64,000 nucleotides of DNA from UBA9676 sp963837105 (GTDB lineage: Bacteria; Actinomycetota; Actinomycetes; Streptosporangiales; Streptosporangiaceae). The number at the start of each line of letters is the position of its first letter. Position 1 is the first letter of the stretch. The position numbers and the translations under genes were made by a program. The stretch lies in contig CAWIMG010000016.1 of assembly GCA_963837105.1 (NCBI GenBank), forward strand, positions 62,001 through 126,000, given 5' to 3'. This document shows, piece by piece, positions 24,548 to 35,000 of the stretch. The notes below the pieces were generated by a model. It saw only the letters and a list, made by a program, of their open reading frames with translations. It searched no databases and was not told the origin of the DNA.

Positions 24548-26615
24548 ATGACTGAGAGCCCGCTGCCCCCGCCGCCGCCCCGCCGCCGGCGCTCCCCTAC
24601 GGCACCTGGCCGTCCCCCATCTCGGCCACCGACGTGGCCCGCCAGCAGCGGCTGGTGTCCTACCCGCTCGGGATCGGCAAGGACGTGTGGTGGCAGCAGC
24701 GGCTGCCTGCCGAGGGCGGCCGGGTTACCGTCGTCCACCTCGGCCCGGACGGGAAGCAGCGCCCGCTGCTGCCGGCCCCTGGAACGCCCGTACCCGGGTG
24801 CACGAATACGGCGGCCGGTCCTACCTGCCCGTGCCCGCCAGCCAGCGGTCCCGCACCGGCAGCGCCATCGTCTTCGCCAACTTCGCCGACCAGCGGCTGT
24901 ACCTGCTGGAGACGCCGCGCCGGGAGGAAACCGGGCAGCCCCGGCCGCTGACCCCGGACGCCGGTGGCGGCCCAGGCCAGCCGGTGCTCCGGTTCGCCGA
25001 CTTCACGCTGTCGCCGGACCGGTCCGAGGTCTGGTGCGTGCAGGAGCGGCACAGCGATGGCAACGTGTCCCGGGCGATCGTGGCGGTCCCCCTGGACGGG
25101 TCGGCGGCGGAGAACCCGGCGGCGATCAGGGAACTGGTGACCGGCGCCGACTTCTTCGCCTTCCCGACCCCGTCGCCGGACGGCCGCCGTCTGGCCTGGA
25201 TCTGCTGGAACCATCCGCGGATGCCGTGGGACGGGACCGAACTGCGGGTGGCGGTGATCGAGGACGGGCTGCCCGGGCCCGGCCGGCTGGTCAAGGGCGG
25301 CATGCAGGAGTCGGTGGTTGCGCCGCTGTGGCGGGATGCGGCCAGCCTGTACGTGGTCACCGACTGGCCCGGCTGGTGGAACGTCTACCAGGTGGGCCTG
25401 CTCGGCCAGCCGCCGCAGGCGCTGTACCCGGCCGAAGAGGAGTTCGCCGACCCGCTGTGGCAGCTGGGCGCCCGCCCGTACGCGGTGCTGGCCGATGGCA
25501 GGCTCGCGGTGCTGCACGGGGTCGGCGGGATGCGGCTGGGCGTGCTCGACCCGGAGACCGGCGACCTGGCCGACCTGGATACCGGGTTCCCGCTGTTCGT
25601 GTCCGGCCTGTCGGCGGACGGGATGTCGGTGCTGGGGGTGGCGGGTGGCCCAGCCACCCCGCTGGCTGTCGTCCGGGTGGATGTGGCCACCGGCGGGACA
25701 CAGGTGCTGTGGCAGGAATCCGCGGACCTGCCGGATGCCGCCTACCTGCCTATCCCCCGGCAGGTGCGGCTGGAGGGCCGGTACGGGCGGACTGTGCACG
25801 CCTTCGTGTACCCGCCGTCCAGCCCGGAGGTGACCGCTCCGCAGGACGAGCGGCCCCCCTATGTGGTGTGGGTGCACGGCGGCCCGACGGGCAACGTGCT
25901 GCCACTGCTCGACATCGAGAAGGCCTACTTCACCAGCCGCGGCATTGGCGTGGTGGACGTCAACTACGGGGGCTCCAGCGGCTACGGCCGCCGTTACCGC
26001 GAGCGGCTCCGCCGCCAGTGGGGGGTGGTGGACGTGGAGGACGCCATCGCTGCCGCCCTCGCGCTGGCCGGGGCGGGCGAGGCCGACCCGGCCAGGCTGG
26101 CGATCCGCGGCGGCTCGGCCGGCGGATGGACAGCGCTGGCCGCGGTCACCACCCACGCCGAGACTGAGGCGGTGTTCGCCGCGGCCACGTCCTATTTCGG
26201 CGTCGCTGACCTGCGCGAGTTCGCCACCCAGACGCACGACTTCGAGTCGCGCTACCTGGATGGCCTGATCGGCCCGCTGCCCGGGTTCGAGGCCATCTAC
26301 ACCGAGCGGTCACCGGCGGGCCATGTGACCGCGGCGACCTGCCCGATCCTGCTGCTGCAGGGCCTGGACGACCCGGTCGTGCCGCCGGCCCAGTCGGAGG
26401 CCATCGCCGCCCAGCTGGCCGCCCACGGCACCCCGTACGCCTACCTGGCGTTCGAGGGCGAGTCGCACGGCTTCCGCCGGATCGAGACGATCGCCACCAG
26501 CCTGGAGGCAGAACTGTCGTTCTACGGCCAGATCCTCGGGTTCACGCCACCGGGCATCCCGGAGCTGAAGCTGACCCGCCCGGGCCAGCGCGCGCCCGAG
26601 ACCACTGACCGGTAA
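24548..26615 (+). CDS. S9C-type peptidase (acylaminoacyl-peptidase family), frameshifted
   Basis: Predicted serine peptidase cleaving short peptides: an N-terminal beta-propeller and a C-terminal alpha/beta hydrolase. The catalytic Ser is in RGGSAGGWTALAA, Asp in GLDDPVVPPAQ and His in GESHGFRR. The N-terminal homology PYGTWPSPISATDVARQQRL is in a different frame from the ATG at 24548, and a second switch occurs near 24779 (LLPAP then WNARTRVHEYGG). Both fit single missing bases in C-runs. From ~24780 to the stop the frame is clean. It is divergent from miaB and convergent with rny, and is not part of the usual miaB-rny neighbourhood in Streptomyces as I recall it. Confidence 0.88.
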
Positions 26616-26640
26616 TCCCGCATTGGCTGTGATCCGGCCA

Positions 26641-26687
26641 CCGGTCAACCCTACGGACAGCGTGCAGCAACACGCTGCGGTGACCGG
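26641..26687. terminator. Nested hairpin between S9C peptidase and rny
   Basis: Outer arms CCGGTCA (26641-26647) and TGACCGG (26681-26687), inner arms CAGCGTG (26658-26664) and CACGCTG (26671-26677) with a 6-nt loop. It lies between convergent genes. There is no T-run, but GC-rich hairpins without one commonly terminate in actinomycetes. Confidence 0.6.
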
Positions 26688-26713
26688 CAGGCAGGCCCGG
26701 GTTTGGCGCCCCG

Positions 26714-28390
26714 TCAGCGGGCGAATTCGGTGGCGCGGGACTCGCGGACCACGGTGACCCGGATCTGTCCCGGGTAGGTCAGCTCGTCCTCGACCTGCTT
26801 GGCCACGTCCCGGGCGATCACCTGGGCCTGGATGTCGTCCACCCGGTCCGGCTTGACCATCACCCGGACCTCCCGGCCGGCCTGCATGGCGAAGACCTTG
26901 TCCACGCCGTCGTGCGCGCTGGCGATCTCCTCCAGCCGCTCCAGCCGCTTCACATAGGCTTCCAGCGACTCCCGGCGGGCGCCGGGCCGCCCGCCGCTGA
27001 TGGCGTCCGCCGCCTGGGTCAGCACGGCCTCGACGGTGCGCACCTCGACCTCGTTGTGGTGGGCCTCGATGGCGTGCACTACATCCGGCGGCTCGCCGTA
27101 GCGGCGGGCGATCTCCGCACCGATCAGGGCGTGGCTGCCCTCTACCTCGTGGGTGAGCGCCTTGCCGATGTCGTGCAGCACGGTGCACCGCTTGAGCAGG
27201 GCCGGGTCGAGCCCGAGCTCGCTGGCCATCATGGCCGCGATGTGGGCCGATTCCACCAGATGGCCCAGCACGTTCTGGCCGTAGGAGGTGCGGTAGCGCA
27301 GCTGGCCGAGCAGGGTCACCAGTTCGGGATGCATGTCGGTGATGGCGAGATCGATCATGGCGTCGTCGCCCGCCTTCGCGCACAGCTGCGCTACCTCGGC
27401 CTTGCTGCGCTCGTAGGCCTCCTCGATCCGCTGCGGGTGGATACGCCCGTCCTGCACCAGCCGCTCCAGGGTGAGCCTGCCCACCTCCCGCCGGACCGGG
27501 TCGAAACAGGAGAGCAGCACCGCCTCGGGGGTGTCGTCGATGATCAGGTTGACCCCGGTCACCGATTCGAAGGCGCGGATGTTGCGCCCTTCCCGGCCGA
27601 TGATCCTGCCCTTCATCTCGTCGCCAGGCAGGTGCAGCACGGACACCACGGACTCGCTGGTCTGCTCGCTGGCCACCCGCTGGATGGCCAGAGTCACGAT
27701 CCGCCTGGCCCGCTGCTCACCATCGCGCCGGGCCTGGTTCTCGGTGTCGCGGACGATGAGCGCGGCCTCCCGCTTGGCCTGGTTCTCGATGGCCGCGACC
27801 AGCTCGGCCTTGGCTTGCTCCGCGGTCAGGCTGGCCACCCGCTCCAGCTCATCCTGCCGCTCGCCGGCCAGCCGGGCCAGTTCCTGGCGCTGCTGCTCCA
27901 GGTCCTGCCGGGCCTGCTCGACCGCCGTGGACCGCTGTTCCACCGCGCGCGACTCGCCGTCCAGCCGGCCTTCCCGCTCGGCCAGCCGGTTCTCCCGCCG
28001 TTCCAGGTCGGACCGGAGCTGGGTGGCCTCTTCCTTGACCAACCGCAGGCTGCTCTCGGCCTCCTGCCGGGCCTGGTCGATCGTGGCGGCCGACTGCTCG
28101 GCCCGGCGCAGGATCGCGGACGCGTCTTCTTCGGCCGCGGCCCGGATCTGCTCGGCGGCCCGGCCCGCTTCCTCCAGCCGCTGCTGTGCCTCCCCCGCCG
28201 CCTGGCCGGAGCCGGCCAGCTGCCGCTGACCGGCCGCGGCCACCTCCGGGCTGGGGGTGCTGTTACTGCCGGCTGCCACGGGAGCCGGGGCGCGGGTGGG
28301 GCGGCGGGCAACCAGGATCAGCACACCGGCGGCGATGAACAGGGCCAGCAACCCGATCACTGCGATCACGAGGGCGATGCCGCTGCTCAT
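26714..28390 (-). CDS. rny: Ribonuclease Y
   Basis: Membrane-anchored endoribonuclease that initiates mRNA decay. It has 558 residues. An N-terminal membrane helix (IALVIAVIGLLALFIAAGVLILVA) is followed by a long charged coiled coil (~residues 60-230), a KH domain (MKGRIIGREGRNIRAFESVTG) and an HD domain (VLHDIGKALTHEVEGSH). The C-terminus ends in TEFAR. The ATG at 28390 is preferred over a TTG four codons upstream. It lies downstream of recX, as in Streptomyces. RNase J is also encoded in this window, so both 5'-dependent and endonucleolytic decay enzymes are present. Confidence 0.95.
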   Translation of the reverse strand: MSSGIALVIAVIGLLALFIAAGVLILVARRPTRAPAPVAAGSNSTPSPEVAAAGQRQLAGSGQAAGEAQQRLEEAGRAAEQIRAAAEEDASAILRRAEQSAATIDQARQEAESSLRLVKEEATQLRSDLERRENRLAEREGRLDGESRAVEQRSTAVEQARQDLEQQRQELARLAGERQDELERVASLTAEQAKAELVAAIENQAKREAALIVRDTENQARRDGEQRARRIVTLAIQRVASEQTSESVVSVLHLPGDEMKGRIIGREGRNIRAFESVTGVNLIIDDTPEAVLLSCFDPVRREVGRLTLERLVQDGRIHPQRIEEAYERSKAEVAQLCAKAGDDAMIDLAITDMHPELVTLLGQLRYRTSYGQNVLGHLVESAHIAAMMASELGLDPALLKRCTVLHDIGKALTHEVEGSHALIGAEIARRYGEPPDVVHAIEAHHNEVEVRTVEAVLTQAADAISGGRPGARRESLEAYVKRLERLEEIASAHDGVDKVFAMQAGREVRVMVKPDRVDDIQAQVIARDVAKQVEDELTYPGQIRVTVVRESRATEFAR

Positions 28391-28855
28391 GGCTGACCCC
28401 AATCCTGTTCCCTGGCCCAGCCAACGGCAGCGGGTACCGCCACTGGCTCCTGCGGCGAGGGGGTCCGCGCGCCTGCCACGGCGTCTACACGTGGCGGCCG
28501 GTTACTTCCCGGCCCCGCCACACGCGCTACCAGAGCCAGTCCGGGCCCAGGGCTGATGCCGCACTGGCCGCCGACCTGCCTCCAGCTTCTCCCACCCGGG
28601 CCTATCAGCCATGGCCCGGATATGTTCGCGTCCACCCGCCTGCGCCCCAGGCGAGCCGGTGACCGGTGCCCGGTCAGCGGCTCACCAGGGCCGGACTGGT
28701 GACGCCATATCCTTGGCCGGCGGCCGGGCGCGACCGCCCACCGGCCATCTCATCTTTCATTCACCCGCGTCCGCGGACCAACACCTCACTGCCGTGAGGT
28801 TAAGCCGAGATAACAATTTGGGCAAGCTGTCATCGCCAAGGGGCTGTCATCCGGT
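28391..28855. other. 465-nt leader region between recX and rny
   Basis: No gene is supported. It probably holds the rny promoter and a long 5' leader. The least GC-rich part lies at 28795-28830. No riboswitch class was recognised. Confidence 0.5.
28797..28825 (-). promoter_or_regulatory. Candidate rny promoter
   Basis: On the minus strand TTGCCC (28825-28820), a 17-nt spacer and TAACCT (28802-28797) make a plausible sigma-70-like promoter in the only AT-richer patch of the spacer. It would give a leader of about 400 nt. Identified by eye. Confidence 0.3.
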
Positions 28856-29578
28856 TCAACGCGGCGCCCAGTCGTCCTCAGCCGCGGCCGCGGCTATGGC
28901 GCCGACGTCGGCCTCCTCTTCCAGGGCAAGCTCAGCGCCGGAGCCGGTGGCGAGGCCATCTGGCCCAGCCTCGCCGGCCAGCGCTTCCCTGACTACCTGA
29001 TAAGCGAGCCCAGCCGGGTAGCCCTTGCGGGCCAGCACGCCCACCAGGTGGCGGACTCTGGCCGGCAGTGGCCGGCCGCGGCTCGCTGGCAGCCGCCTGG
29101 CGACCAGCTGCCGCGCCATGGCCGCCTCGTCCTGCGCCCCGAGTGAGCTGACCGCCATCCGTACCTGGTCGGCGGCCACACCCCGCTGGCGCAGTTCGGC
29201 CGACAGCGCCCGGCGGGCCAGGCCGCGGCCGTGATGCCTGGTCTCCACCCAGGCCTGCGCGAAGGCGGCGTCGTCGATCAGCCCGACCTCGGCGAACCGG
29301 CCGAGGACGGTCTCGGCTACCTCGTCCGGTATCCGGCGCTTGCGCAGCGCCGTGGCCAGCTGTGCCCGGGTGCGCGGCCCGGCGGTGAGCAGGCGCAGGC
29401 AGATCTGCCGAGCCGCCTCCGCCAGGTCGGGCGTGCCCGGACCCTCACCCGCGGCCGCCCCGCCAGCGCCGTCACCGTCGCCCGGGCCGGCGCCAGTGCC
29501 GTCCGGGCCGAGGCCGCTGCCCCGGGCCGGGCTGCCGCGGCCGGTACCGCCGCGGGGCGCCCGCTGCTTACTCGGCAC
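28856..29578 (-). CDS. recX: Regulatory protein RecX
   Basis: Inhibitor and modulator of RecA filaments. It has about 240 residues. The three-helix repeats are visible: ICLRLLTAGPRTRAQLATAL, FAQAWVETRHHGRGLARRAL and VGVLARKGYPAGLAYQVVREAL. The first ~50 residues are a Gly/Pro-rich variable leader. The GTG at 29578 overlaps the recA stop by 11 nt; another GTG at 29608 is possible. Co-transcribed with recA, as in most actinomycetes. Confidence 0.92.
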   Translation of the reverse strand: MPSKQRAPRGGTGRGSPARGSGLGPDGTGAGPGDGDGAGGAAAGEGPGTPDLAEAARQICLRLLTAGPRTRAQLATALRKRRIPDEVAETVLGRFAEVGLIDDAAFAQAWVETRHHGRGLARRALSAELRQRGVAADQVRMAVSSLGAQDEAAMARQLVARRLPASRGRPLPARVRHLVGVLARKGYPAGLAYQVVREALAGEAGPDGLATGSGAELALEEEADVGAIAAAAAEDDWAPR

Positions 29579-30716
29579 CGTCCGGGGCCCCGGGGACCTC
29601 CGTGGCACTGCCGGCCAGCACGTCCGGGACCAGGCTCAGGCTCCCGGCAGCGCCGCCCGCCGGCCGCCCGTTCCCGGCCGCCAGGTCGGCATCCAGCCGG
29701 GGACCGATCCCGAGCTTTTCCTTGATCTTCTTCTCGATCTCGTGGGACAGGTCGGGATTGTCCCGCAGGAAGGTGCGGGCGTTCTCCTTGCCCTGTCCCA
29801 GCTGGTCGCCCTCGTAGGTGTACCAGGCACCGGACTTGCGGACGATCCCCTGCTCCACACCCAGGTCGATCAGGCCGCCTTCCCTGCTGATGCCGGTCCC
29901 GAACAGGATGTCGAACTCCGCCGTCTTGAAAGGGGCGGCGCACTTGTTCTTGACGACCTTGATCCGGGTGCGGCTGCCGACCGCCTCGGTGCCGTCCTTG
30001 AGGGTCTCGATCCTGCGCACGTCGAGCCGGACCGAGGAGTAGAACTTGAGCGCCCGGCCACCGGTGGTGGTTTCGGGCGACCCGAACATCACACCGACCT
30101 TCTCCCGCAGCTGGTTGATGAAGATCGCGGTGGTCTTGGTCTGGTTCAGCGCGCCGGTGAGCTTCCGCAGCGCCTGCGACATGAGCCTGGCCTGCAGGCC
30201 GACGTGGCTGTCGCCCATCTCGCCCTCGATCTCGGCCCGGGGCACCAGCGCGGCCACGGAGTCGATGACGACGACGTCGATCGCGCCGGAGCGGATGAGC
30301 ATGTCCGCGATCTCCAGCGCCTGCTCCCCGGTGTCGGGCTGGGACACCAGCAGCCCGTCAGTGTCGACCCCCAGCTTCTGGGCGTAATCGGGGTCGAGTG
30401 CGTGCTCAGCGTCGATGAAGGCGGCGATCCCGCCCGCCTTCTGCGCGCTGGCCACCGCATGCAGAGCAACGGTCGTCTTGCCGGAACCCTCTGGGCCGTA
30501 GATCTCGACCACCCGGCCGCGCGGCAGGCCACCGATGCCGAGCGCGACATCCAGCGAGATCGCCCCGGTCGGGATCACCTCGATCGGCGCCCGGGTCTCG
30601 TCGCCGAGCCGCATGATCGAGCCCCGGCCGAACTGCCGCTCGATCTGGGCGAGCGCGGTCTCCAGGGACTTGTCCCGGTCACCGACCTTGCTGCCCGCCC
30701 TGTCGCTGCTTGCCAT
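29568..30716 (-). CDS. recA: Recombinase RecA
   Basis: DNA strand-exchange ATPase and SOS co-protease. It has 382 residues. Walker A is GPEGSGKTTVALHAVA, Walker B VVVIDSVAAL, with loop segments GALNQTKTTAIFINQLREK and FGSPETTTGGRALKFYSS. The ATG at 30716 is preceded by GGGAG. A Gly/Ala-rich C-terminal tail follows the core. A LexA box lies 140 nt upstream. Confidence 0.98.
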   Translation of the reverse strand: MASSDRAGSKVGDRDKSLETALAQIERQFGRGSIMRLGDETRAPIEVIPTGAISLDVALGIGGLPRGRVVEIYGPEGSGKTTVALHAVASAQKAGGIAAFIDAEHALDPDYAQKLGVDTDGLLVSQPDTGEQALEIADMLIRSGAIDVVVIDSVAALVPRAEIEGEMGDSHVGLQARLMSQALRKLTGALNQTKTTAIFINQLREKVGVMFGSPETTTGGRALKFYSSVRLDVRRIETLKDGTEAVGSRTRIKVVKNKCAAPFKTAEFDILFGTGISREGGLIDLGVEQGIVRKSGAWYTYEGDQLGQGKENARTFLRDNPDLSHEIEKKIKEKLGIGPRLDADLAAGNGRPAGGAAGSLSLVPDVLAGSATEVPGAPDGAE

Positions 30717-30854
30717 GGGTACTCCCGTCGGGATCAAAGGCTTCTTGTCGGCCAGACGCTACGCACCGCCACCGACAAAATTGCGCATGCCGCCTCGCTG
30801 CCCGCGGCACGGCCTGCCCGTGACCGCGAGCCGTCACATCGCTGCCTACTTTAG

Positions 30855-30870
30855 GCGAACAACTGTTCGA
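30855..30870. promoter_or_regulatory. LexA (SOS) box upstream of recA
   Basis: GCGAACAACTGTTCGA has perfect 5-bp arms CGAAC and GTTCG around 4 bases, matching the actinobacterial/Gram-positive SOS box (CGAACN4GTTCG) and all but one base of TCGAACN4GTTCGA. It lies between the DUF3046 gene and recA, where the recA promoter is expected. Confidence 0.88.
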
Positions 30871-30915
30871 TCATGAATCCGACACGCCGCAGCGCGAGCG
30901 GATCCCGCCGCCCGG

Positions 30916-31110
30916 TCAGCGGAGCCGTTCCGGCACTTCGAATGCCTCGCACACGGCCCGCCAGACGGTCTTCGGCTCCACTCCGTCGGCGAGCGCCTGA
31001 TCCACCGTCCGGCCGCCCAGGCCGGCTAGCACGAAATCCCTCGCCACACTGGCCGCGTAGGAATCCCCGAAGTGTGCCCGCATCAGCTCCCAGAACACCG
31101 TCAGCCGCAC
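30916..31110 (-). CDS. DUF3046 family protein
   Basis: Small actinobacterial protein of unknown function, 64 residues: MRLTVFWELMRAHFGDSYAAS, then DFVLAGLGGRTVDQALADG, then VWRAVCEAFEVPERLR. Length and sequence fit DUF3046 over its full extent. It lies upstream of recA in the same direction, as in other actinomycetes, so it may be linked to the recA locus by more than chance; no activity is known to me. Confidence 0.9.
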   Translation of the reverse strand: MRLTVFWELMRAHFGDSYAASVARDFVLAGLGGRTVDQALADGVEPKTVWRAVCEAFEVPERLR

Positions 31111-31201
31111 CGGGTCAGGTTACCGGCCATCCGCCGCGCGCCGGCCAGTGCGCCAGTTGTGATCATTTTGCTGGGAATGCCTTCCGGGCAGCCGGGGAAC
31201 A

Positions 31202-31858
31202 GTGACCGGAGAGGGGCCACAATCCGAACAGCGCTGGAGCACCCAGGCGATGACTCTCCGGCACGATCCCGGGTCCGGGCAGGCGCCACCCGGCGAGCCG
31301 GCGGCAGGCACCACCGGCAGTGATGTGACCGCGGCTGCCCCGGCCACGCCCGCCAGCCCCGGCCAGGACCCCGCAGCCCGGCCCCGGCACCGCGGTGCAC
31401 TCGCGGTCGCGCTCACCATCACCGGTGTGGCCCTGCTCGGGCTGGCCGGGCTCACCGCCTTCGTGCTGGCTGGCCACCACCGGGCGCCGCCACCGCCCCG
31501 GCCACCGCTGCCGGCGGCTTTCCGGCTGCGCACCGGCGACTGCATCGATGCGGCCGCGAACGGGGTTTCCGGCCTGCGGGTGGTGTCCTGCGGGCTCGCG
31601 CACGACGGGGAGGTCTACGCCACGTTCCAGCTGGCCCGGCAGGCCTGGCCGGGCCCGGCGGCGGTGGCGGCGGGTGCCCGGCAGGGCTGCACGGCCAGGA
31701 TCGGCGGCTACCTGAGCCCCCAGCTGGCCGCCGCCATCATGACCGAGTCCTACATCGTGCCCGGCCGGGGCGCCTGGGAAGCCGACGTGCGGACGGTAGT
31801 CTGCGAGATACACAGCGCAGCCGGCCAGCTGACCGGCTCGGTGCGCGGCCTGAAGTAA
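31202..31858 (+). CDS. Septum-formation family membrane protein
   Basis: 218 residues. A Pro/Ala-rich cytoplasmic N-terminus (~60 residues) is followed by one membrane helix (ALAVALTITGVALLGLAGLTAFVLAG). The extracytoplasmic domain (FRLRTGDCIDAAANG, VVSCGLAHDGEVYATFQL, VVCEIHSAAGQL) has conserved cysteines, as in the Septum_form / DUF4190-associated domain of actinomycetes. That family name comes from association with septum formation; the mechanism is unknown. The GTG at 31202 is used; an ATG at 31250 is an alternative. The stop region carries a 14-nt duplication. Confidence 0.75.
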   Translation: MTGEGPQSEQRWSTQAMTLRHDPGSGQAPPGEPAAGTTGSDVTAAAPATPASPGQDPAARPRHRGALAVALTITGVALLGLAGLTAFVLAGHHRAPPPPRPPLPAAFRLRTGDCIDAAANGVSGLRVVSCGLAHDGEVYATFQLARQAWPGPAAVAAGARQGCTARIGGYLSPQLAAAIMTESYIVPGRGAWEADVRTVVCEIHSAAGQLTGSVRGLK

Positions 31859-31878
31859 GCGGCCTGAAGTAAGCGGCC
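31847..31878 (+). repeat. 14-nt tandem duplication at the stop codon
   Basis: GGCCTGAAGTAAGC occurs twice in tandem (31847-31860 and 31861-31874), followed by a partial GGCC. The duplication includes the TAA stop, so a second in-frame copy of the last codons and stop lies just beyond the gene. Confidence 0.85.
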
Positions 31879-31894
31879 ACGGCAGCTACCGGAA

Positions 31895-31923
31895 CCCACA
31901 GCTGTGGGCCAGCCTTTCTGGCC
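31895..31923. terminator. Palindrome and overlapping hairpin upstream of lhr
   Basis: CCCACAGCTGTGGG (31895-31908) is a perfect 14-bp palindrome. It overlaps a second stem GGCCAG-CCTTT-CTGGCC (31907-31923). It follows the septum-formation gene and precedes lhr, so a terminator or an operator is possible. Confidence 0.45.
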
Positions 31924-32037
31924 GGTCACCCACCCTGCCCCGGCCCAGAGCGAGCGGTCAGCCCCACAAAGCGTCCTCGGCTGTGTGGCAGCAACTGGCT
32001 GGTCCAGGCTGTCGGTACCAGCGGGCAGGATAGGAAG

Positions 32038-35000
32038 GTGCCTGCCCGCCAGCCCACCGTCCCGGGCCCGCCGGATCCGCTGGCCTGTTTCAGCCCGGCG
32101 ACCCGCGACTGGTTCACCGCTGCCTTCAGCGAACCGACCCAGGCCCAGGCGCAGGCCTGGGCCGCCATCGCGGGTCGCAGCAACACGCTGGTCATCGCCC
32201 CGACCGGCTCCGGCAAGACGCTGGCCGCCTTCCTGTGGGCACTGGACCGGCTGGCCAGCGACCCGGCTCCGGCCGACCCAAAGCTGCGCTGCCGGGTGCT
32301 CTACATCTCCCCGCTGAAGGCACTGGCGGTGGACATCGAGCGCAACCTGCGCGCCCCGCTGACCGGCCTGCGGCAGACGGCGCAGCGGCGCGGCCTGCCC
32401 GAGCCACACATCGAGGTAGCGGTGCGGACCGGCGACACCGCGGCGGACGAGCGGCGGCGGCTGGCCAGCAAGCCACCCGACATCCTGATCACCACCCCGG
32501 AGTCGCTGTTCCTGCTGCTCACCTCCAAGGCCAGGGACGTGCTGCGCGGCGTGGACACGGTCATCCTGGACGAGGTGCACGCGATCGCCGGGAACAAGCG
32601 CGGCGCGCACCTGGCGCTCTCGCTGGAGCGCCTGGACGCGCTGCGGGCGGCCGCCGCCCCGGCCGGCGCCACCGGCGGCGCCAGCGGGCCGCTTCCCGCG
32701 GCCGGCACCGCCCAGCGGATCGGGCTGTCGGCCACCGTCCGGCCCGCCGAGGAGGTGGCCGCGTTCCTCGGTGGCTCCCGGCCGGTGACGATCGCCGCCC
32801 CGCCCAGCAGCAAGCAGATCGAGCTGAAGATCGTCGTCCCGGTCGAGGACATGTCCGACCTGGACGCACCGGTCGCCACCCACCCGGATCCGGCGGTCAT
32901 CCCGGGCGGCCCGGACACGAATGGGATGCCGGTGCCGCCGCAGCCCGGGCCGCGCTCTATCTGGCCGCACGTCGAGGAGCAGGTGCTCAACCTGATCGAG
33001 CAGCACCGCTCGACCATCGTCTTCGCCAACTCCCGGCGGCTGGCCGAACGGCTGTGCGGCCGGCTCAACGAGCTCGCCGCCGAGCGGTCCGGGGCTGGCC
33101 AGGACGACGGCCCGCCCCGGCCAGCCGCCCCGCCCGCCCAGATTCTGGCCTCGGGGACTTCGGCTGGCGCGCCCGCCGAAGTGGCCCGGGCTCACCACGG
33201 CTCGGTGTCCCGCCAGGAACGGGCGCAGATCGAGGAAGCGCTCAAAGCCGGCCAGCTGCCGGCCGTGGTCGCAACCTCCAGCCTGGAGCTGGGTATCGAC
33301 ATGGGCGCGGTGGACCTGGTCATCCAGGTCGAGTCGCCGCCCTCGGTGGCCAGCGGGCTGCAGCGCACCGGACGGGCCGGCCACCATGTCGGCGACGTCT
33401 CCCGGGCCGTGATCTTCCCCAAGTACCAGGGCGACCTGGTGCAGTCGGCGGTGGTGGCGCAGCGGATGCGCGACGGCCAGATCGAGGAACTGCGCATCCC
33501 CCGCAACCCGCTGGACGTGCTGGCCCAGCAGGTCGTCGCCATGGTGGCGATGGACGACTGGGAGGTCGGGGCGCTGGAGCAACTGGTCCGGCGGGCAGCG
33601 CCGTTCAGCAGCCTGACCCGGGGCGTGCTGGAGGCGGTGCTGGACATGCTGGCCGGCCGGTACCCCAGCGAGGAATTCTCCGAGCTGCGGCCGCGGCTGG
33701 TGTGGGACCGCAGCACCGACACCCTGCACGCCCGGCCGGGAGCCCAGCGGCTGGCGGTGACCAGTGGCGGCACTATCCCGGACCGGGGACTGTTCGGCGT
33801 GTTCCTGGCCGGAGCGCAGCGGCAGGGCCGCAACTCGCACCGGGTCGGTGAGCTGGACGAGGAGATGGTGTATGAGTCGCGGGCCGGCGACGTGTTCGTG
33901 CTCGGCGCCAGCTCGTGGCGGATCGAGGACATCAGCGCCGACCAGGTGCTCGTCTCCCCCGCGCCGGGCCAGCCCGGGCGGCTGCCGTTCTGGCACGGCG
34001 ACGCGGTCGGCCGGCCCGCGGAGCTTGGCCGCGCGCTCGGCGCGTTCTGCCGCGAACTGGCCGCGGCGGGCGAGCAGCAGGCAGCCGGGCGGCTGCGGGC
34101 GGCTGGCCTGGATGACCTGGCGGCTGGCAACCTGATCCGCTACCTGACCGGGCAGCGGGAGGCGACCGGCTACCTGCCCGACGACCGGACACTGGTGCTG
34201 GAGCGGTTCCGGGACGAGCTGGGCGACTGGCGGCTGGTCCTGCACAGCCCGTTCGGCGCCCGGGTGCACGCGCCCTGGGCGCTGGCCATCGCCGCCCGGC
34301 TGCGCGAGCGGTACCAGGACATGGACGTGCAGGCGCTGCACACCGACGACGGGATCGTGCTGCGGGTGCCGGACACCGATGACCCGCCCCCGGCCAGCAT
34401 GGTGGAGTTCGAGGCGGACGAGCTGGAGCCGCTGATCACCGCCGAGCTGGGCGGCTCGGCGCTGTTCGCGTCCCGGTTCCGCGAGTGCGCGGCCCGGGCA
34501 CTGCTGCTCCCCCGCCGGCAGCCGGGCAAGCGGTCCCCGCTGTGGCAGCAGCGGCAGCGGTCGGCGCAGCTGCTGGCGGTCGCAGCCCGGTATGGCACGT
34601 TCCCGATCGTGCTGGAGACGGTCCGCGAATGCGTGCAGGACGTGTTCGACGTGCCCGCCCTGGCCGGGCTGATGCGGGATCTGGCCAGCCGCACCGTCCG
34701 GCTGGTGGAGGTGGAGACGCCGGCCCCGTCGCCGTTCGCCAAGTCGCTGCTGTTCCGCTACGTCGGCGCGTTCATGTACGAGGGGGACTCGCCGCTGGCC
34801 GAGCGCCGGGCGCAGGCGCTGGCACTCGACTCGTCCCTGCTGGCCGAGCTGCTCGGCCAGGCCGACCTGCGGGAACTGCTCGATCCTGAGGTGGTCGCCC
34901 AGACCGAGGCGGAGCTGCAGCGGGTGGCACCGGGCCGGCGGTGCCGGGATCTGGAAGGGCTGGCGGACGTGCTGCGCACCATCGGCCCGCTGTCCGCCGC

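Noticed and set aside
24548..24800. Programmed ribosomal frameshifting in the S9C peptidase
   Set aside because: Two independent breaks without a slippery heptamer or downstream pseudoknot that I could see, and the same kind of break occurs in seven other unrelated genes, so sequencing error is the simpler account.
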